A stretch of 52,018 nucleotides of DNA from a virus: positions 1-52,018 of the IMG/VR virus record IMGVR_UViG_3300025051_000004. The stretch is one strand, 5' to 3'. Under the pieces are notes generated by a model, which was not told the origin of the DNA, did no database searches, and saw only the letters and a program-made list of their open reading frames with translations. The position numbers were made by a program, and so were the translations under genes. Below are positions 1-9,000 of the stretch, piece by piece. Within the stretch, counting starts at the first letter, position 1, and each line of letters begins with the position of its first letter.

Positions 1-20
1 ATGCAACAGGGGGGTACTGA

Positions 21-36
21 AGGGGTCTATGCCCCT
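21..36 (-). terminator. GC-rich hairpin at the end of the leftmost gene
   Basis: On the minus strand AGGGGC-ATAG-ACCCCT-like arms form a short hairpin overlapping and following the stop codon (27-29) of the 97-aa gene. No clear T-tract follows before the window edge. It could be a weak terminator or part of a larger structure cut off by the window end. Confidence 0.3.
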
Positions 37-320
37 CCCCCCTCTTCAGATACAACACTATTTTCTACATCTTCTTCATAAATTACAAGTTTTTTATATA
101 AACCTATAGGATTTAAATCACAAATCCTATCAATTGTATCCCCCAGCTCAATTAAGTAGTCTTCCTCAGACAATTCTGTTGATGTTTTAGCTAGGCGGGC
201 TAAGTATTGTGATGTAAAGTATTGGTGATCCTCATCAAATCTCCGCCATTCATCCCATTGTTGTGATGGATTAAAAGGATTATCAATTGTGGTGAGGTAA
301 ATTGCTTTAATTTTATTCAT
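27..320 (-). CDS. Conserved small phage protein of unknown function (97 aa)
   Basis: I do not recognise a function. The N-terminus (MNKIKAIYLTTIDNPFNP, then DEWRRFDE) resembles small hypothetical proteins common in Firmicutes phages. The rest is acidic and helical, ending in an unusual EEGGGA tail encoded by a G-rich tract. The ATG at 320 has GGAGAAG seven to eight bases upstream, which supports the start. It is the last gene of the leftward operon, separated from the RNA polymerase-like gene by almost 400 nt of structured spacer, so it may be transcribed independently. Confidence 0.6.
   Translation of the reverse strand: MNKIKAIYLTTIDNPFNPSQQWDEWRRFDEDHQYFTSQYLARLAKTSTELSEEDYLIELGDTIDRICDLNPIGLYKKLVIYEEDVENSVVSEEGGGA
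30..47. repeat. Long-range inverted repeat, left arm (partner 693-710)
   Basis: TGCCCCTCCCCCCTCTTC here matches the reverse complement of 693-710 at 16 of 18 positions. The two arms enclose the 97-aa gene plus its leader spacer. The left arm lies in the last codons of that gene and the right arm just after the stop of the RNA polymerase-like gene. The extreme base skew (C-tract against G-tract) stands out in an AT-rich genome. Confidence 0.5.
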
Positions 321-712
321 AAAGCTTCTCCTTTCTCAAATTCTAAGTTTATTCTGATACTTTTAATCTTACCTAAGACTTCGTGTTTCTCCTAGCACGA
401 TGGTAGAAACAATGACGGGAGTATAGTACGAAGTTTCTCATACATGTTACACAATTAAACATTGTTATTAAAAGATCTTATCATTAATTTTTTAAAACGA
501 TGGCCGGTCTCATAACTTTTAGGAGGAGGAAGTCACTTTAGTATCTGAAACCATACTTAATAGGAATTAAACGGTAATACACTACACTTACAATTGAGAC
601 CGGCCATCAAGCCAATAGGTTATTAGTGGTTGGTTTCTATAACTATGGGGCTTTTATAACTTAAAGTCAATAGCCCTTTAGAACCCAATAAAGAAGCGGG
701 GGGAGGGGTAAT
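321..712. other. Structured 392-nt spacer without a gene
   Basis: I see no credible gene here. There is a perfect 14-bp inverted repeat GATGGCCGGTCTCA (499-512) / TGAGACCGGCCATC (595-608) with an 82-nt loop. A nested pair also exists: ACTTCGT (378-384) with ACGAAGT (428-434), and inside it GTTTCT (385-390) with AGAAAC (405-410). An AGGAGGAGGA run lies in the loop on the plus strand but has no start codon placed to use it. The spacer separates the RNA polymerase-like gene from the 97-aa gene, so a leader RNA, a processing or termination site, or a small RNA is plausible. None is proven. Confidence 0.45.
693..710. repeat. Long-range inverted repeat, right arm (partner 30-47)
   Basis: GAAGCGGGGGGAGGGGTA lies directly after the stop codon (713-715) of the RNA polymerase-like gene in the minus-strand sense and pairs with 30-47 (16 of 18). 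On the minus strand it reads as a C-rich run that could also mark the 3' end of the polymerase transcript. No T-tract follows. Confidence 0.5.
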
Positions 713-3337
713 TTAATTCTCATTCAATGCATCTAATAATCCGCTTGTTGATACCCCAAGAGATGCTGCAACTTCTGCCTGAGTGTAACCTCTACTTAAC
801 ATTGCCCGAGCCTTATTAAGTTTGGTGGGGGAGAATGTGGAAGAAGTTCTTGGTGTTGCATATTGTTTAACTTGATCAAGGGGTGTATTATTTAAAATCT
901 GCATTAAGAAATTATGACTTATTGCACCAGCTTGTATAGCTTCCCATTCCTTTGGCGAGATATCAATGGCTGTCTTTTTTGCATATTTTCTATATCTAGC
1001 CTCGGCAAGAGCTCGTGTTTTTACTTTCTTTAACTGATCCTTTGTCATATCTGGATTCTGTGTTTGCTTAGTTCGAATTACATGATTCGCTAAAAGTTGT
1101 GCCTGTCGTTCCCTTGGTTTATTTCCTATCGCGATACTTAATTTAGCTTTCAGGGATTCGACTTGTGTGGCATAAGTTTGTTTAGCAGATGGAGAATATT
1201 CTAAACGGGGGGTATTAACAAACTGAAGTCGTGCTTTATCACCCATATTTTTCATACCATTCGCATATTCAGCATAAATATCTTCCATTCTGGTTCCGGA
1301 ACTAAGTTTACGAGCATCATCCTCTTCATACATTTTTGTAGATTTTATTTTCTTATCAATGAGTTTTCCTGTTTTTGGATCAACATACGATTCTGGCGTG
1401 GTTTTAAATATCTTTTTTCCTGTTTTTGGATCAATAGAATATTCTGAACTTCGTTTATCAACTCGAATTTCGGATGAGGCACGAGATATAATAGTTGATG
1501 CCCCTTTTCGGGATCCACCCTGATATATCTCTTTTAAATCAGAAATATTGTTATCAATATAAGACTGTTTGTAATTTAATCCGTGTTTTTCGGCATCAAT
1601 AATAACCATTGAATGACGAACAGCCCTTGCAATTTCATCTTGAGAAGCCCCTTTAATGGTCATATCAGTGATTAAATTTGATATTTTTCCCATCTCAGTT
1701 TGTTTGCTTGTTTCTGAAAGCCGTTTCATTCCAGGATATTCAGGATATGCCAGTTTCGGATCAAAATCCGCAAGGCCTTTAATTGATGGTGAGGTTTTAA
1801 CTTGACCCTTCCCATTCGGAATAACAAGAACTGTATCTCCATCAAAGTCGGCCCCAGACAGTTTCTTTGCAACGCTTGGATGAATTACAACCGCATCCAT
1901 AGCATTTCCAAATATCGATTTCATTCCAGCATCATTATTATTAACGGTTAATTGTGGAATTTCAAAGGTTCCACCATGTGGATGCCGAATCAGAACCACC
2001 CGTTCACCATTAACATAATTAGGCGCATATATTTCACTTGCTTTAATATCATTTGATGGAAGAATTACATAATTTCCTTGTCGTGGAAGGGCAGCAGCTT
2101 TAAGATCAACCGCGGCCGAATCACATTCATCCGCAAAGGTTTGTAACATTTTTTGTCGAACTGTCGGATTTGTTAGGGCTAAAATTTCATCAAATTCTTC
2201 TTGTTTTTGTTTTAAAGCTAAATCAAGTTGTTGTTTTGCTAATGATGGCCGTTGTTTTGATAACATTTGAGAGGAAAGGGTTTTTGACCAAGTTGTCCAA
2301 TCACCTTCTTCATTCACAATATTTATTGGAGAAAGCTTTTCAGTTCCATCAGTATCAATGTATGTTTTTTGTCTGAATATAGAGCCAAATGGATTATCGG
2401 GATCATCTTTAATAGGTTTCATTGCACCCATTTTTCCAACATCTTGACTCTTGTTAGTATTAAATATCACATCAACACCATCAGGCATGTCATCTGAATA
2501 TATGGCCATTCCTTTTAAAAAATGAGTACCATCAACTCCAATGCGAACTTGTGCATAACTTGCTTCACCTAAGGAAAGATCTGATTTTCCGCGTCGAAGT
2601 TCTATAACTCCATCTTTTGCTTCGCCACCATCTTCCCGATAGCGAATACTAATACGATCTGAGGATATAGGAACCGGATTCTTTAAACTTTCCCAGGTTC
2701 GACCACCATCTCGTGTCCAATCGGCAATCGTTTGAATTTTATCCTGATTAGCATAAATCTCTTTATAAGTTACATCATCTTTTGTTAAGACTTTTATGGT
2801 GGTTGGTTTACCGGTTCCGACTTGAGTAACATTCACATAACTAATTTTATATCCTTCTTTTTGGAGCTCGGCGATGGCTGTATCTAATTTATATTTAGAA
2901 ACACCGATTTGATTTTCAGCTCCCGCGCCGACATCTAAATATCGTTTATTCTCAATTTGAGCGCGGAGCATATCGGCAGTCCGTTCAGTGATTAAAGCTC
3001 GCTCTTGCATAACTGGATCCAGTAGATTTCTAACAGAACTCTCATTAATTCCCATGCGTTCACCAATCGCAACGTTAGAATATCCTTTATCTTTAAGGCG
3101 CAATGCTTGCGCTGCATCAGCTTTTCTTTGTTCGGATTTCTCTAACGAAACCTCAGCTCGAAGTTGTGTTGTGGATATCCCCAAACCATCTGCTATCTCT
3201 TTTTCACTCATGCCCTTTGCTTTTAACTCTTTGATATGTCCACGCAAAGATCTGTCTCGCTGTTGAGGGTCGTCACCACTACCCCAAGGATATCTTCCTG
3301 ATCTTCGAGGTGTACCATAATGCTTTAATTCGCTCAT
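713..3337 (-). CDS. Single-chain DPBB RNA polymerase-like protein with N-terminal tag
   Basis: This 874-aa protein carries ADFDGDTVLVIP at 496-507, the metal-binding DxDGD loop of the double-psi beta-barrel in RNA polymerase beta-prime, YonO-like phage polymerases and QDE-1-type RNA-dependent RNA polymerases. Upstream, RHPHGG (451-456) and VVIHPSVAKKLSG (483-495) fit the segment before the loop. Downstream, MGKISNLITDM (549-559) and HSMVIIDAEKHG (575-586) resemble the post-loop region of QDE-1/RDR proteins. HTH-like segments lie near 43-62, 84-106 and 848-871. The N-terminus (LKHYGTPRRSGRYPWGSG, 4-21) is a tag-like motif recalling those of proteins encoded beside the terminase. GGAGG precedes the ATG. 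The gene is the last large one in the replication/recombination cluster. The fold assignment is fairly confident; the template, primer needs and virion location are inference. Confidence 0.7.
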   Translation of the reverse strand: MSELKHYGTPRRSGRYPWGSGDDPQQRDRSLRGHIKELKAKGMSEKEIADGLGISTTQLRAEVSLEKSEQRKADAAQALRLKDKGYSNVAIGERMGINESSVRNLLDPVMQERALITERTADMLRAQIENKRYLDVGAGAENQIGVSKYKLDTAIAELQKEGYKISYVNVTQVGTGKPTTIKVLTKDDVTYKEIYANQDKIQTIADWTRDGGRTWESLKNPVPISSDRISIRYREDGGEAKDGVIELRRGKSDLSLGEASYAQVRIGVDGTHFLKGMAIYSDDMPDGVDVIFNTNKSQDVGKMGAMKPIKDDPDNPFGSIFRQKTYIDTDGTEKLSPINIVNEEGDWTTWSKTLSSQMLSKQRPSLAKQQLDLALKQKQEEFDEILALTNPTVRQKMLQTFADECDSAAVDLKAAALPRQGNYVILPSNDIKASEIYAPNYVNGERVVLIRHPHGGTFEIPQLTVNNNDAGMKSIFGNAMDAVVIHPSVAKKLSGADFDGDTVLVIPNGKGQVKTSPSIKGLADFDPKLAYPEYPGMKRLSETSKQTEMGKISNLITDMTIKGASQDEIARAVRHSMVIIDAEKHGLNYKQSYIDNNISDLKEIYQGGSRKGASTIISRASSEIRVDKRSSEYSIDPKTGKKIFKTTPESYVDPKTGKLIDKKIKSTKMYEEDDARKLSSGTRMEDIYAEYANGMKNMGDKARLQFVNTPRLEYSPSAKQTYATQVESLKAKLSIAIGNKPRERQAQLLANHVIRTKQTQNPDMTKDQLKKVKTRALAEARYRKYAKKTAIDISPKEWEAIQAGAISHNFLMQILNNTPLDQVKQYATPRTSSTFSPTKLNKARAMLSRGYTQAEVAASLGVSTSGLLDALNEN

Positions 3338-3341
3338 ATGA

Positions 3342-3899
3342 TTATTCCTCCGCTTTTAATATGTCCTCGATCCTCTGATCGAATTCTTTGATTTTAGCCA
3401 TAATATACAATATTTCTTCAGCTTCAGGATTATGGACTAGAACCTCATTATACTGATACAAACGCAATTCAATTTCAATATCAGTTGGTTGAATTCCATA
3501 TTCAAGACAAAATATAGCAGCATAAACCTCAAGTTGTTTAATAGAGGCTTTTGTGGTTCCGGTTTTTAAATCATGAATTCTTAGCATGTTATCTCGAAAA
3601 CTAATTGCATCGGCCGTTCCAAAACAATGGGGTGAAAAATATAAAACTTTTTCTGGTTCCATTTTATAACCAATACCATCATTAACGAACATATTAAGTG
3701 ACTTTGCAATTTTTGGCAGTTTTATGCGGTGTCCAATTAAGGAGGCCGCAATCTCATGAACTTCTACACCTTGTTGAACTGCCTGCCATGCTAAATATAC
3801 CCGCTCGAGTTTATCTCCATCATAATTTACCCAATGATATTTAGATGGAGAAAGAAACGCGTGTATTCCATTAAGTTTTGAGTGATCGTTCCATTTCAT
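3342..3899 (-). CDS. RecB/Cas4-like PD-(D/E)XK exonuclease
   Basis: The 185-aa protein has the RecB-nuclease pattern: a histidine in GVEVHEIA (about 44-51), GTADAISF (D97), RIHDLKTGT (D110 and K112) and the downstream glutamine in KQLEVYA (Q122). In this family these residues bind metal and cut DNA, usually as 5'-3' exonucleases in phage recombination or end processing. It overlaps the end of the VRR-NUC-like nuclease gene by 29 nt and is followed 4 nt later by the RNA polymerase-like gene, so all three are probably co-translated. It lies in the replication/recombination cluster, which supports a repair role. Confidence 0.75.
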   Translation of the reverse strand: MKWNDHSKLNGIHAFLSPSKYHWVNYDGDKLERVYLAWQAVQQGVEVHEIAASLIGHRIKLPKIAKSLNMFVNDGIGYKMEPEKVLYFSPHCFGTADAISFRDNMLRIHDLKTGTTKASIKQLEVYAAIFCLEYGIQPTDIEIELRLYQYNEVLVHNPEAEEILYIMAKIKEFDQRIEDILKAEE

Positions 3900-4161
3900 C
3901 TAAAATCTTCTCCTCGTTTTCTGGAAATACAAATGCTGCATAAGCCATTTGACCATATTTACTAACATAATAATCTTGATTTGGGCGATGAGGAGCATCT
4001 TTATCACGTTTTGTTTCTAACATAGCCCAATGATTATTATATAAAACTAACACATCGGGGATTGCTTGAATATAATGAGGATCATTGAGAATTACCTCTG
4101 CCCCTGGTAAACGTGTTTTAATCCGTTTTATCAAACCGGTTCTGTATTTACTTTCATTCAT
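3871..4161 (-). CDS. VRR-NUC / Holliday-junction-resolvase-like nuclease
   Basis: The 96-aa protein reads MNESKYRTGLIKRIKTRLP then IPDVLVLYNNHWAMLETKRDKDAPHRPNQ. PD (35-36), ETK (49-51) and Q62 fit the compact PD-(D/E)XK VRR-NUC fold seen in phage resolvase-like nucleases. The start is the ATG at 4161, which has AAAGG five bases upstream. A longer reading to 4191 has no good ribosome binding site and runs towards the promoter. It sits between an SF2 helicase and a RecB-like nuclease. A conserved promoter-like element at 4230-4253 lies just upstream, so this gene may begin its own transcript. Confidence 0.7.
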   Translation of the reverse strand: MNESKYRTGLIKRIKTRLPGAEVILNDPHYIQAIPDVLVLYNNHWAMLETKRDKDAPHRPNQDYYVSKYGQMAYAAFVFPENEEKILDEMERSLKT

Positions 4162-4229
4162 GATAACCTTTCTTTGCCAAAAAGGACACAAAAATATACC
4201 ATAAGTAATGGCATATTTCCTTCTCCTCT

Positions 4230-4253
4230 ATTATAGGCAATGTTTTTAATGCG
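4230..4253 (-). promoter_or_regulatory. Promoter-like CGCAT-N13-TATAAT element
   Basis: In the 66-nt gap ahead of the nuclease genes the minus strand reads CGCAT, 13 nt, TATAATAG. The same spacing recurs at five sites between 22.1 and 24.6 kb. TATAAT is a perfect -10 hexamer. No good TTGACA lies at the usual distance; the conserved upstream block is CGCAW. Confidence 0.6.
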
Positions 4254-4256
4254 AAC

Positions 4257-5447
4257 TTAAAGAGCAGTAAATCGATTTTCATTAAACTTTTTTTTCGTTT
4301 TCAATGCTTTATCAATTGCCAAATCAATAATGGATTTACTCATTAATTTGTAATAATATAAATCTGTAAACGGTGTATCTAATCGATCAATTCGGCCAGC
4401 AGCCTGAGTCATAATACGATACGAGTAATTTTGTGAAAAGAAGACTATTGTGTCGGTTTCGGTACAATTCCAACCTTCAGCTCCAGCCATATATTGAACA
4501 AAATATAACCATGAATCTGCAGATGGAACTAGATCGTGTTTGTGACCATTCCATTCACCACTAACAATATTATTTTTTTTCGCAAAATCTCTAAGAGTAT
4601 CTAACTCATAATTAAAATTATAAAAAACAATTAACTTGTGATGTCTGGTCCAAAGTGATTTAAGTTTGTCTAACCGGTCTGGATCAGAGTTTGCTAACTT
4701 CCGTAATAAATAGCACAGCTTTGAAATGTCACGAATTGGTTCGTTATCATAAATATCCCAGCGATTTGTCATCAGAATCTTTTGTTGAGTTTCATCAAAA
4801 TTACAAAATATAGTCTCATAATGAGATACCGTGTTGCGAATAAAGTGCATCTGAATGGTTACTAAATCCCGTAAATGAATTAATTTCGAAACTTGTAAAT
4901 ATCTTTCAACTTTTGGAAATTTGCTAAAACGACTATATACTACATGATTTCTAATAAAATCTGTTCTATTTTTATAAAAGCCATTAGCAATAAATACAGG
5001 AATTAGGTCCATCCAAGTATCGGCTGGAGTCGCACTTAATAAAATCCATTGATTTTTTTTAGTAATTTTTAAAAAGGATTTTACCCAAGTTCCTCCACCA
5101 ACAACACGCTGTTCATCAAATATAAAGAATGCATCTTCTACAGTTGTATACTTTTGAATATTATTCCAACTGTCAACCGCTGTTATTTCTAATGGAATAT
5201 GAACGGCCTCATCTATCCAATCCAATGTGTCTCGTTTTCTAGCTGTGGTAATGACGTAAAGTTTTTTGTTAATCTTCATTGGAGAGAATGAGTCGCCCTT
5301 ATGTCTAGGAATTTTGCCTTTCCCAACTTTTTCATAAAAATATGAAAGTGCAGTAAGGGTTTTTCCTGAGCCGACCCCACCAACAAGGATCGACCCAGGA
5401 CTTAATCTCTCTATGGCGTCAGATTGATGGTCATAGAGTCTAAGCAT
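4257..5447 (-). CDS. SF2 DNA helicase/translocase
   Basis: This 396-aa protein has the superfamily 2 motif series: a Walker A loop GGVGSGKT (23-30), a motif II variant FDEQR (110-114), motif III LLSATPAD (136-143) and motif VI QAAGRIDR (348-355). VFYNFNYEL (274-282) matches the motif IV region of SNF2/DEAD-type phage helicases. It is a compact core with no large extra domains. It would use ATP to move on or remodel DNA. It is encoded between the SSB-like protein (3 nt gap) and two nucleases, a layout typical of phage replication-recombination blocks. The exact substrate is not evident. Confidence 0.85.
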   Translation of the reverse strand: MLRLYDHQSDAIERLSPGSILVGGVGSGKTLTALSYFYEKVGKGKIPRHKGDSFSPMKINKKLYVITTARKRDTLDWIDEAVHIPLEITAVDSWNNIQKYTTVEDAFFIFDEQRVVGGGTWVKSFLKITKKNQWILLSATPADTWMDLIPVFIANGFYKNRTDFIRNHVVYSRFSKFPKVERYLQVSKLIHLRDLVTIQMHFIRNTVSHYETIFCNFDETQQKILMTNRWDIYDNEPIRDISKLCYLLRKLANSDPDRLDKLKSLWTRHHKLIVFYNFNYELDTLRDFAKKNNIVSGEWNGHKHDLVPSADSWLYFVQYMAGAEGWNCTETDTIVFFSQNYSYRIMTQAAGRIDRLDTPFTDLYYYKLMSKSIIDLAIDKALKTKKKFNENRFTAL

Positions 5448-5450
5448 TTA

Positions 5451-6002
5451 CTACTCTTCTATGATTAAACGACACGCACCATCACGATATTCATAACCTG
5501 GTGCACATACTGCCGCTTGTGCCGAATCTGGTGGATTAATATATTTCTTTTCCCATGGATCTTCCTGAAGAGTTACATACATCGTTTTTAAATATGCCTT
5601 AACTCCATCCTTACCATGAACATTATAATTATACGGTCTAACCGTTACATCGACTCGCTCAATATCCGCCCAATCTAAAATACTTACATCTTCTTCTCGT
5701 AAATTGGTTTGTTTTCCCTCGGAATTAACGAGAATAATCTTTGGTGGATAGTAACTATATTGAACCCGGATGGACAAAATTGGTTGTGCTTCTTCGGCCG
5801 GATCGCGTGGATCTAACCACCGAATGTTCCAGCCCTCTTCTTCTAATGCTTTTGCAACATTTATATCATCCAAAAAGACAACAAAATTCCGATTACCTTG
5901 TGGATTATATTGACCTTCCTTTCCTGAAAAGTTTCTGAAACCAATTCTTGCATTTGCAATATTAATGTTCTCTGTAACGCGTGGGGATTGTTTTTTAGCC
6001 AT
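5451..6002 (-). CDS. Probable single-stranded DNA-binding protein
   Basis: The 183-aa protein starts at the ATG at 6002 (MAKKQSPRVTENINIANARIG), with AAAGGAG seven bases upstream. A longer in-frame reading would overlap the polymerase stop and lacks a site. The pattern IGFRNFSGKEGQYNPQGNRNF, then ADIERVDVTVRPYNYNV and GVKAYLKTMYVT, looks like a beta-rich OB-type phage protein that I associate with SSB-like genes next to polymerases. The C-terminus carries two cysteines (CAPGYEYRDGAC) and the acidic end IIEE. Position between the replicase and the helicase supports the role. The family assignment is from memory. Confidence 0.55.
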   Translation of the reverse strand: MAKKQSPRVTENINIANARIGFRNFSGKEGQYNPQGNRNFVVFLDDINVAKALEEEGWNIRWLDPRDPAEEAQPILSIRVQYSYYPPKIILVNSEGKQTNLREEDVSILDWADIERVDVTVRPYNYNVHGKDGVKAYLKTMYVTLQEDPWEKKYINPPDSAQAAVCAPGYEYRDGACRLIIEE

Positions 6003-6015
6003 ATCTGTCTCCTTT

Positions 6016-9000
6016 TTATTTTTCGGCAAACTGTTCAAAGTCACCAAATTTATTAATTGTTTGAATAGCATCATCTACAAGCTCATTGAAATATCGATAG
6101 TCAATACTATTCTCTTTTTCTAAATTACTAACAACTTCGGCTTCAAGCCAACGGTATCCTTTTGTAGCACTTGCGGCATAATATTTATCATTGGTTTTGC
6201 GATATAAAAGACCACCGCCGCTACCATCCATCACTGGACAAAACTCACCAGCTCTTCCAACGAATCTATAATTATGTTCTTCTTCTGAAAGATTTTCATT
6301 CAAATCTAAATATAAAGCAGAATTTCCAGTAACAGTTCTAACTTCACATAAATCCTTAAATGTTAATGGTTCTTTACTAAATATAGTTTTAAAAACATAT
6401 GGATGCTGAAATTGTGCTCCTGTTGCGGTCCATTTTCCAATATTTGTCTTCTTGGTAGAATAAGCATATTTTGCTATATAAACGGCATCATTAACAAGAC
6501 AAATCTTTTCATATGTTGCTTCATGTTCAAAGTCATAACCATACTGTTTCGCAAAATCTTTACAGAAATTAATAATATATGAATCGGCATCTGGAATTTT
6601 TATTGAATCTGTCTTAATGTGTGCAACCTTATAACCCTGTTTTTGGACCGCATCTTGTAAAGTTCGCATAAATAAAGCGCCCCTTAATGCTACAATATTG
6701 TTGACATTTTTTGGGTGTTTCATAATATTTTCAAAACGAGCTGAAGTTAATCCATAAGTTGAATTCAAAGCAATCTTTAATGCATAAGACAAATCATCCA
6801 TAATCGAATCATCACTGACATACTTAAGAAGTTTTCCTCCAAATATATTTTTTAATGCCTCCTTATCTCCGTGTTTAATAGCAACGCGAGCATCTTTAAT
6901 ATCACTATATGCATTTGTATACTTTCCAAAATAATTCATTTGGATTAATGATGTGGGGTGCATAGATGCAATATCAATAAGAGCCACATTGTTATAAATG
7001 CCGGGTTCAGCATATACATACCCACCAAACCCAATATCATCACCACGGTAAATATTTCGAAATTGTTTACCATCAATCTGTTTCCATTCATAACCAGGAA
7101 ACGTTTCACTTAAATCTGTATACACGAGTTCTGGATTTTTATCCTCTCCAAATATAAGCCTCGTTACCAATTGATTTGTAGAATTATTAGGTGTCATCCC
7201 AGTTAATTCGGCCAGAATAAGACGGGCTGCCCAATCAGCTTTTCGATCCTGAAAAACGGCTTCCGTAATAATAACATCATTAACACAATATTCACCGGCC
7301 ATCTTCCATTTCTCTTCTGGTACTGGCTCATCCCATGGAAGCGCAAATTCATTATGATGCAAACCCAATTCAATCCCAAACTTTTTAAGACTTTGTTTTT
7401 TATTTGAAAAATCATAAACATCGGTATAAGATAAATTATACGCTTCTCTAAATAAATATTGTGTTCCATTGCTTGAGACAATATTACTACTTAAGTTAAA
7501 TAATTGTTCATTATTGTAACCAATGTAACGCGCATACAAAATATGATTGTCATACCTGCGATTATTAAATCCAATTAATTTAAATTTAAATAATTCTTCA
7601 ACATCTCTCGGTGCTGGATTTATCATAATAACCGGTTTATGATTATCACCCATGAATTTATACACAATTATAAATAAATTTGGAAAGACCTCAACATCAT
7701 AAAATACATAATTCTCATTATCATAATTACTTGATGGGGTGCTTTCGGCCGCAGATACAAATTTCATTTGGGATACTAAACCAACACAATATTCAGATTG
7801 ATTTGTCGAGTTCATAGCAAATGTGAGAATTCTTCCTCGCATATCATGAACATCATATATCAAACCAGAATCATATGTATCGTCCAATATCTTTTTAATA
7901 AAATCAATACTTGGTTTGGTTGCTGGGTGAATTTCTTTATTTAGATTTCTTATGATTAGATCACGCAGGGCTTTTTCTGTTTTAATTGCCTGCTGATTCA
8001 TCATCTTATTTACTCCTTTCTTTAAAGGCAAACCTGACGAAATATGAGCAATTGGTATCTCATTGCATAAACTTAATTGACGCCTCAAACTACTATTACC
8101 AACGAATACCTTAATCTCAATTCCTTCTTCATAAAGTCTGCTAAGTTGTTCAACATCACCATCATAAATATAATGAAGATGAACACCAGAACCACTCTTA
8201 CTAAATTCAGCATAAGTTTCGGGCCATTTACTAGCAGCTAATAAATTAAGATTCCGATCTTTTTCACCAATATCATTACGAAGATCAAAATCTATTACAA
8301 TATGATGCTTTTCGGGTTGTACATAATGTAATTTAGATGTATCCAAATCAGAAAGCTTTGTATTAACATTATCCCATTTCAAATATGGTATACCATACTG
8401 ATTAGCATATTGAGCAGGTCTATCAGCAAAATATGTATCAATAATAGAGACATTCTTATCTAAAACAAGTGTAGATAATTCTTCTGGTTCTGGTATTAAT
8501 GTGGCTCGACTATTATCGATTGAATCTGAATTAAAATTCCAATATACAGATCTCACAGCTTTACCATCTATTCTTTTTTGTTCAGCGTATTCCTTAAAAT
8601 AAGCTTTAAGTTCTTCACGAAAACTGTGTCTTGGTAAAATATATCCAACACCATTTTCTTGACAAAATTCCTTGTACATAGTATACGCTTGTTTCAATTG
8701 TAGAAAGTCTACATCATTTAGAAAGTAAAAATAATTTTCTTCAACAAAGTTAAATATAACATTTGTCTCAAACATCATCTCTTTTGGACGATAAGAATCA
8801 TAATATTTTTTTCCCATTTCTGTATAAATATCAATACACTTTTGAGCTATGGCACCCAATTCAAAATCTATTTGATCCATAACACTATCATATTCTTTTG
8901 GAGAAAGTCGACGACCACTTGGACGTACATCAATAAGTCGTCTTGTAATCCCGGATTTACTATCGGTAATTTTAACTGGTTGATTTGTTCCCATAAATAA

